Position numbers and translations under genes: made by a program
In this document: piece after piece, positions 56,828-64,000 of the stretch
How the letters are laid out: every line of letters starts with the position of its first letter
Numbering within the stretch: position 1 is the first letter of the stretch
Assembly (NCBI GenBank): GCA_003342895.1
Contig: PTFA01000009.1
Coordinates: 8,700,677 to 8,764,676 of the forward strand
DNA length: 64,000 nt
Direction of reading: 5' to 3'
DNA from: Casuarius casuarius
Lineage: Eukaryota; Chordata; Aves; Casuariiformes; Casuariidae
The notes under the pieces: generated by a model
What the model saw: only the letters and a program-made list of their open reading frames with translations
What the model was told of the DNA's origin: nothing
Databases searched by the model: none

Positions 56828-59240
56828 GACAGCTCAAATTTCCTTCTTAATGGAAGGGAATATGAACTTTTAAATTTTACTTTTAAAATATTTTAATTTT
56901 AAAATATTTTCTGTTTTCCTCAACGTGAAGAATAGAATTCTATTTCCATGGCACAAAACATTTTCTACGTCATTTGCAATAAGAGAAGAAATGGCACAGT
57001 AGTCATCAGCTTTTCCGTTTTCTTTTGACAGTCTGTTAAACTTAATTTCCAACAACAAAGGCCTGTCATGCTTGTTTACTTACTATCTGAAAAGTTAGTT
57101 AATTCCTGAATAAAACTAAAGCAAATATAAAGTTTTAAATGATCTTGTGCTAAAGAAGCATTATATAGTATAATGTCTTAATACATTCTATGCTTTTAAT
57201 ATGACATGGTGTGTAATGCCAATCATGCTTCTGCATGAAAAAAGGTGGCCAGAACTACCTTGACTTTGACTATCGATATACTGTACAGTGGGCCTAGCAG
57301 GAGGATATTTTGATTCTTTGAATACGGACAATCTAGGCATTGGTTTTCTATTCCTGTAGTCCCCAGTTTTTGGTGCGTCAGTTTACTTCAGTGTTCAGCA
57401 GCTTTCCATTGAGAAGAGCAGCACTAGTGTTTCTCAGTAGTGTTTTGGTAGTTTTACTGCTGTGCTGTAATTTGCTTCCATATAACAAGTGTTTTTGGGT
57501 CAGATTCGAAGCTGAGTCAGAATGATCTTGTGCAAATCCATGTCTGATTTACAGATCACAATCTTAAGAAGTTCTGTCTGGAAAGCTGTTTTGATGGACA
57601 GCATTTCAATAGAAGACAGACATAAGTGTACGCATCAGAAGCAGAAGGAGAAAAGTAAAGGGCTGACTGCTCATAGTGTATCTTTCTGCTAAATGATCTT
57701 TTGCTAAGGTCAACCACACACAAGAATATTGTTTTAATTTGTCTCCACATCAGACTTGCTGTGCCTAAGTTACCTGCAGTTATAAAGATGATACCTGGTA
57801 GTTCTTACACCAGTGAACTGTTACCGTATTAATTACAAACAGTGGTTCCAAATGGTGCTAGCTGCGAGCCCTGGAGAGTGTTAAGCATGCTTCTGACATG
57901 TTATACCACAGCTACCCTCAAGAGTTGTGACAAGCTGAACATTTCAGTGGCTCATATAGTAGAAGCCTTTATTTTTCACAGGACTTCAATATAAATAGTG
58001 TTGAAAGTCATGCATCCTTAGCAGAAGTGACAACACTGTATTAATGGGGTGCGTAAGCAGGCACAGCGTAGCCTCAAATCATTCTGCATAAAAGCATGGT
58101 CTGAATGTTTGAGCTTGGAGGGTATCCAGTAATGAGATACTTTAGCGAGAAGGGGCAAACAAACACGCTACATATGTTTGTTCTTCCCCAGATACTGATC
58201 ATGTGTGTGCTAGAAAATATTTTCTGCTGCGTTTCACATAACATTAACTAGCCAAATTTAGTAAACAAATATCATACTGGAGGGCTAGAAGTAAATTTTT
58301 ACCAGTTTTATAGAGGAGTTTCTCACAAATATATTACAACACTTACCTTTTGGTCCAGCCAGATCACCACAGAAGGGAATAAACAGAGGTCAAGGGACTT
58401 CTAATTTTTTGGCCACCTGTCTTTTTTCTTCTCTTTTTGCTTTCTTCTATCCTTTTGTCTCACCGTGGATTAATATGGAATTTGATTGGCTTGCTGGACA
58501 GCAAGCTGATACCTGATGAAAAGAAATTGAATGAGAGTGGAAAGAAGTGAAAATGAAATTTCTTACACAGTGAAAATAGTTCAAGGATGATAATCATGCT
58601 ATTAGCCCTCCTTAAAGAAAACAGTTGAAAAAGTCATTGCAGCTTTCAGTATATATCAAGTTACTCAGTAGGATATGTGGGATTATTTTTAAACACAAGT
58701 TATGTAGAAAATTCATTCTTTTTTCTTTGACTGCATTAAACAGAAGTATACAGTCATTAGTGGTGGAACAGAATTTACTGCATTCAGCTTCTAGATTAAA
58801 GGAGTTGTCATATTCATGTCATAAATAAAACACCCACCCACTCAGCCTTAAATACCCTCAGGCCCACTTCTCAGCAACTGATGACATATGTTTTATATGC
58901 ATGACTACACTGAAGTTAGGTTTATTGTGTGCCGTAATAATACGTATCAAAGATGTATATCATGAAAGGATAAGGGGGTCTGTGGTGTGTGTCATTTTCT
59001 GCAGCATTCCCAAGTCTAAGGGATAAGCTGCACAGGATGTCCATGTTTTGCAGATGAGTTAGTTAAAAGAAAGCACAGGTGAGAGCATCTGATATGAAAT
59101 TGGGAAAATGAATCAAGTCTGTGCTGACTTGTGAAGTAAATGGTGCCAGTTTGCGCTGTTATAAACTATTCTTTCCTTTATGGAATCTATATCTTGCCAG
59201 ATAATGAAGTATGTTCTTTTCTGAGGAATAACAGATTCAT

Positions 59241-59335
59241 GCTTCTACAGCAAGAAGGAACCATTATATCACCTAGTTTGACCTCTGTTGTATCACAGGC
59301 CATTTACATTTCACCTAACTATTTTAGTAGTTTCT
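59241..59335 (-). mobile_element. Old CR1-like repeat relic
   Basis: The stretch ttctacagcaagaaggaacc, then attatatcacctagtttgac, ctctgttgtatcacaggcca and tttcacctaact resembles the antisense of an old CR1-type 3' region known from turtles, crocodilians and birds. Hallmarks are a GATCATCTAGTCTGACCTCCTG-like block followed by ACACAGGCCAnnnnATTTCACC. Similarity is from memory, diverged and limited to about 95 bases. The small hydrophobic frame across it (59140-59487 plus) is not a gene. Confidence 0.5.
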
Positions 59336-62300
59336 TTAAATGTATTTTCTTCATCTTATCTCTATTGTATACCATTTGTTTAAATAAGATAACTTTGAAG
59401 ACAGCAAGATTAACAAATGACCATCATAGCCTATGTTCTGCAAGGTGTTTGCAACCTGCTGTTGCATTAAGTAAGATGCTGAGCTAACTGTGATGCCAGA
59501 CTATTCCAAAATGCTAGTAGGGGAGCTGGGTCCCTAGCATAAGGTAAGCATTCAATTCTTCATGTATTATCCAGAGCACCAGAATATTCCAAGTCTGAAA
59601 ATTCATAGCCTCTCCTCACAGAATTCCAATCCTATGACCTAGGACCTCGGGGCGATTTAAACGTTTTAGAGGTGATTTATCACTTAGGGTGATTTAAACA
59701 GAATTCCCCATAGCTCTCTCACAGCTTTATAAAATATATAATGTTTAATCTGTGAGGTCATTTGAAAGAAAAAAAAATTCTTACGTTCAATGAACAAAAA
59801 TTCATTTCCTCCTTACTTATAAAAGCCATCCTAATTTCACAGAACAATGAATGGCAGTAAAATCAGAATAGTATGCTACTATTTACAATGGAATTTTTAT
59901 AGATCCTTTCCCTGCTAAGTCATATTTGACAGGATTTTTAGCTATTTCACCAGTACTTGCAGAACATAGCCTGCTCAGAATAGTGAGCGACTTTCTCCTA
60001 ATTCAATAAGCTGTTCAACCATGGAGCATTGACAGCTGCCTTTCTGAAATCCAGTATGAATTGACTTGTGAAAGTCAATTAGAATTCAGTATTTGGTTAG
60101 AGATTCTTATGCACACAACACCCAGACACCTCGTCAGTCAAATGCTCTCAACACAAAAGTTGTGTAGATTTGTTTTAACTGTAATTTGCTTATTTACCCT
60201 ATCGCAGAATGAAATCCTTCCAATGTTTAATCCATTGTCCTTCAGCATTAGAGGTAGCTTATTCAGTTATGTGCTTCTATTTTTTTTATCATCTGCGTAC
60301 TGAATTCCTGCTTGCAGATATTTGTGTTGCAATATTCAGTAAATCCATAGTGGCAGAAGGAATCTTAACCCAGCTCAGTACTCCGATTTTCCTTCTTACC
60401 CAGCAATGAGGAATTGATTCCTCCTCCCCTCATTACTGCCAGTTCTTCTAAGTCAGCTACAGCCAATCCTTGTCAAACGGATGAGGGGTTTTGTGAGCAC
60501 GTAACAGCCGTGACACGCTTGGCACAGGTTTTATCAATGCATACATAAGGTGTATGGGGATTTTTGTTGTATGATAAGGTGTTTGTGATCACAGACCCAG
60601 TGTGAAGTGGTCTGTGTTGCTGGGGCAGGTCCGGGGCCGAGCCCGGACTGCTGGTCAGCGATCCAGTCCCAACCAGGCCCCGCGAAGGTACCTGGGGTGA
60701 CAGGCATTTTTTAAAAATCTACTCGTCTCTCTCTGGTGTCCCCACTTCCGTTTGAGTCTGGCTGAGAATGCGATCTGAAATACTGTATTGGGGATTTTAA
60801 TAAGATCTCAGTGCATGATATTTAGCCACAGAAATATGAATTATGTTCTCTTGATACAGAGCCTGATTTCATATAGCCTTGATCACAGTGCAAATATTCT
60901 TCATTTTTACTGTGTTGATTATTCTTGCCAATATCTCTTTTAATTTGGTCTGGCATTCTTCACATAGAAAAGTTTTTCTTGAGTCTTTGGTTTACTTCTG
61001 CAAAGCTTAATATATTACTCAAGGTGGCTGAATCTGACCTATTTTTTCTCCTGTTTTCTCATCAGAAAGCTTCAGAACTCCAAGTTTATACTCAAAAAGA
61101 ATCCAAGATTTCCATGCAATAGAAACCTGAGTAAACAATAGTACTTTCCAGTCTACTTTTCCTTTTAGCTCTTACTGAAAGTATTAGGTATTTTAAAAAA
61201 TGCACGCCACTTGGCTATATTGCAAATAGAGGGGCGTATTTCCTTGTTCTCTGAGTGGCAATACTGTGCTTTGTCAAACTAAGAAAAAATAAGCGCTTAT
61301 TCACTGAGATGCACAGAAGTGACAGTATATTACTGTCTTACAGAACGGAAATTTCAAAACCTAGTACGGACTGTGAAGAACTCTGCATGTATGTAGATGC
61401 ATGCACCTGATTACGCTGCAACATGATCCACTGCAAAACTCCAGCCACCCTTGCCACGTGCTCTGGGATTTCAGAGCACTTCCCTGGTACAGCCCTCGTT
61501 GGCTTCAGGTCTCTGCCATACTGGAAGGGGAGGCAAAGGCTCACTTTCCAGCCTAACTTGAGGCAACAGAGCTGCAGTAAGCCAGAGATGTGTACTGACT
61601 ACTGCTAGTCCAGAGCCATCTGAGGTTTCCTGTTGAGATAGCAGGTTTCCAGAAGCCACCTCTCCAGTTCCTGTTTTAGAGAGTGAAATTTGGGGTGAGA
61701 CTGCATGCACTTGTCTGTGCCCCTCTGGGCCCAGGCAGTGCTGAGGCTGGAGGGGAGAACTCTTGTGCCAGTGTGCTGCAGCTAAGGCCCAGACTGTGAC
61801 CTGGCCAGGGCATGGAGCCAACTCACCCTAGCTGTAATTGTGTTGCTTTTTAGTTATTGCTGTTTTGCTATTACTTGAAGCAGGGTCACAGTTTGGGAAT
61901 CCCTCCTTTAAGTGGATGCAGTGCTGCATGACAGAGTGAGGCCTGATGAGGAGAGTGGAGTGCCAGCTGGAGCTGTTATAAGGAGAGTAGGGGCACCTGG
62001 GTCTGGCTGAGTGCGCTGTGTGCTGATAGCAGTCTCTGAGGTGTATGTGGAGAGTGGAGGAGTCTGTGTACATGGTCTCTTCTAATCTGTCAAATTAAGG
62101 TTTTGGCAGATGTGGAATTTAGTTGTTGTGGATGGGACTATGTGCCTGTTTCCCTCCTGGAGAAGGCAGAAGAAGTTGAGGAAGAGTGCTGAGCTATGCG
62201 TGTTTGGGGATGAAATTCAGTTTTGTGCTTGCCTCAGTACTTGCTCTGTGCTCTGAGGCCGTTCTAATGCTGCTGTGGCTGGAATAACTGCAGTGCAGTG

Positions 62301-64000
62301 TTAGCAGTCACAGGAAAGCAGAGCTGTAGTTGCTGCTGCTCTTTGCTGTCTATGGAAGGCAGAAGGTAGGAGCATCAGTGCTATGTTGCATTTGAATTTA
62401 TTTCTGCTTAAGATTATAAAAACTATTGGGTGTGCTCTGAGATGCAAATTGTAAGTGCTCTTCTTCCCAAAAATATATGTATAAATGCCATTAACCTATG
62501 GCCTGTTTATTTTTCCTAACTCCCTAATTTACTGCAGTGGTTTTATAGTGCCTGTTTATTATTACAGTGTCTGAGTTTAGTAGGAGAATGTATATCTTCT
62601 TTTTTGATAACAAAACTACCCTGCCATGCCAGATAGCAATGGAATCTGCTTCTTTCCTTTTATATAACTATTTTTTATTTATAGGGCTTTTTTCTTTTCT
62701 GTCTAGACTTTCTCACCTGCTCCTACTAGAAGAAGAATGTACAGCTGAAAGGATAACCCTCAGTGTAGCTGTGACCCTTAATCAATATTTCCTTATTCCT
62801 GTCTTGTAAAAACTTCTTTTCCTGCACAGTGCTGCCTTTTCCTTGAAGCTATATGGCTGTCTTGAATGCTTATGGCTAAAAGGCAGTCTCTGGTATATCT
62901 GCAGCTCTCTGCAAAGGTGTCTGTTGGAGAGGAGGTAGGGCTGGCAGGGGAGTCCTGGAAGCTGTTCCAGGAAGTGACTCTTACTTGAACTGTGAGAACT
63001 AGGAGAAAGGCATGCAGGTCTGGGGGGTGAGCTGTCTGTCCTGATGTGCAAGTGCTCACAACTTTTCCTGAACCTACAGTCACAGGATACCATCCTGTCT
63101 TAGAATCCTCTGCCTTGGCCACGCTTCTTTGGCATGCTCCCTATTGTCATTCCCCCATCTCTTCTTCCTCGCTTCCATATTCATGATCTTTCTGTGACTT
63201 TCTACATGTGATAGCCATTTATATGCTCACTGTCAGCTTGCTTGGACACCTGCATAGTTATAATGATCACGTTGAAGTTGTAGGTGCACAGTGGGCAAAT
63301 GGGACATGCTTATGGCTGTCCTCTTTGGGTAAACCTGCTTTTCAGTGAACCTTTCAGCAAACTTAGAAAAAATGCTTGTTGTCAGTAGGTTTTTTGTTTG
63401 TTTTAATGCATTCATAAAGCAGCACTTCTATCTTAGTAGCTTTACGTTGCTGCCAAGAGGGAATTGTGGCTTTACCAATTCCACTGGTTGCTTTACGAGC
63501 TCTCCTGCTGCCTGGGTATGTGCAGCAACATAAAATGTACCCGTTCTAGTACAGATTTCTAAATCATCATGCAATAAAAACTACTGTTTACACTGCTTCT
63601 GTGCAAGTCATGCTTTTGTGTAGTTTTTTTCTCTGTATACTGACTGGTGGTTTGGGGGAAATACTAGAGGAAACTAAACTTCTAAAAGCATGTACTGTAG
63701 TTTAAAAACTGTCTGCCCTCCATTGAGGATGTTTTTTTAATAGCTTAAAGGGGATAACCTAGCCTCTTTACATCTTAATATCTCTTTAACTAGTCTTGAG
63801 TTAATTTACACTGTAATACTTCCCCTTCCCCTGCGCTGCATTTTTCAGCTGAACTGTTTTCTAGGCTACATCAGGAGCCAATGTGGCTGCCAAGGATAGA
63901 GCAGGTGCCACCTATTAACTAAGAGCAGCATCTCCCTTTGTCAGCTGTTAGTGCCTGTGGAGCTGGGAGCTCGGCTGGTGCCCGAGTGAGGGGCTGAGGA
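59336..64000. other. Unique noncoding DNA, rising GC at the end
   Basis: No gene is supported. A hairpin with 9-bp arms (aattgactt, loop gtga, aagtcaatt) lies at 60059-60080, and gcgatttaaac/gtgatttaaac near-repeats lie around 59652-59700. The last 2.6 kb is somewhat GC-richer with CT/GA-rich segments, and overlapping minus-strand frames at 61471-61821, 62782-63093 and 62793-63122 occupy competing phases without recognisable domains. Confidence 0.45.
60629..60648. repeat. GC-rich hairpin in a small CpG patch
   Basis: gtccggg (60629-60635) and cccggac (60642-60648) are exact complements around gccgag. They lie within about 90 bases of GC-rich, CpG-containing sequence (to ccccgcgaagg near 60688) in AT-rich surroundings. 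The patch may be a relic of a CpG-rich element or a small regulatory site. Confidence 0.6.

Larger units (their letters stand above)
55844..59240. other. Unique AT-rich noncoding DNA
   Basis: No gene is supported. It contains the 25-bp quasi-palindrome at 56068-56092, an AATAAA plus A12 tract (56802-56827), a 16-bp-period ttttaaaatatttt duplication near 56881-56910, and a hairpin with 8-bp arms gcttgctg/cagcaagc at 58489-58506. Confidence 0.5.

Noticed and set aside
1..64000. CRISPR array, tRNA, rRNA or operon
   Set aside because: No regularly spaced repeats with unique spacers, no tRNA A/B-box pair with cloverleaf arms and no rRNA-like sequence were seen on reading through. The tandem repeats in the LTR are adjacent, with no spacers.
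1..64000. A new multi-gene biological system
   Set aside because: Nothing in the window encodes a recognisable or convincingly conserved host protein, so a gene-based system cannot be supported from the sequence alone.

Overview
The window reads as vertebrate, most likely bird, genomic DNA from a gene-poor, AT-rich region. The main evidence is three clear 3'-end fragments of CR1 non-LTR retrotransposons. These carry the recognisable C-terminal part of CR1 ORF2, and their 3' ends are the diagnostic tandem ATTCTGTG-like octamers instead of poly(A). There is also one probable short CR1 remnant, an older CR1-like relic and one solo LTR. I see no Alu-, B1- or L1-like elements and no abundant poly(A)-tailed SINEs. 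This combination is typical of avian genomes, and a crocodilian or turtle is less likely. No operon structure, ribosome-binding sites or compact coding is present.

No host protein-coding gene, tRNA, rRNA, known small RNA or CRISPR array can be supported. The open frames are short (mostly 60-130 codons), lie on both strands, are rich in F/L/S/K as expected from AT-rich noncoding DNA, and resemble no family I recognise. The exceptions are frames inside CR1 copies, which are retrotransposon relics.

Layout. 1-2659: unique AT-rich DNA with a short CR1 remnant at 543-597. 2660-3295: a minus-strand CR1 3' fragment with broken ORF2, followed immediately by what looks like a plus-strand CR1 3' terminus. 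3296-15140: unique DNA with a G12 run, a CACGTG tandem duplication, a 17-bp inverted repeat pair and a polypyrimidine mirror repeat. 15141-15607: a second minus-strand CR1. 15608-44134: a long, nearly repeat-free stretch with a GC-rich patch (about 25400-26110) and several perfect short palindromes. 44135-44701: a plus-strand CR1 with the best-preserved ORF2 tail. 44702-54954: unique DNA with a small GC-rich patch (47030-47215), CA and TTA microsatellites and more hairpins. 54961-55837: a minus-strand solo LTR with nested internal duplications and flanking 6-bp repeats. 55844-64000: unique DNA with a 25-bp quasi-palindrome, an old CR1-like relic near 59241 and a short GC-rich hairpin near 60629.

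The most interesting signals are the LTR (two to three generations of internal tandem duplication and three perfect AP-1 heptamers plus an octamer), the inverted juxtaposition of two CR1 3' ends at 2660-3295, and an apparent excess of short perfect hairpins (arms of 10-13 bp, loops of 0-3 nt). I found no evidence of a new multi-gene biological system and do not claim one.
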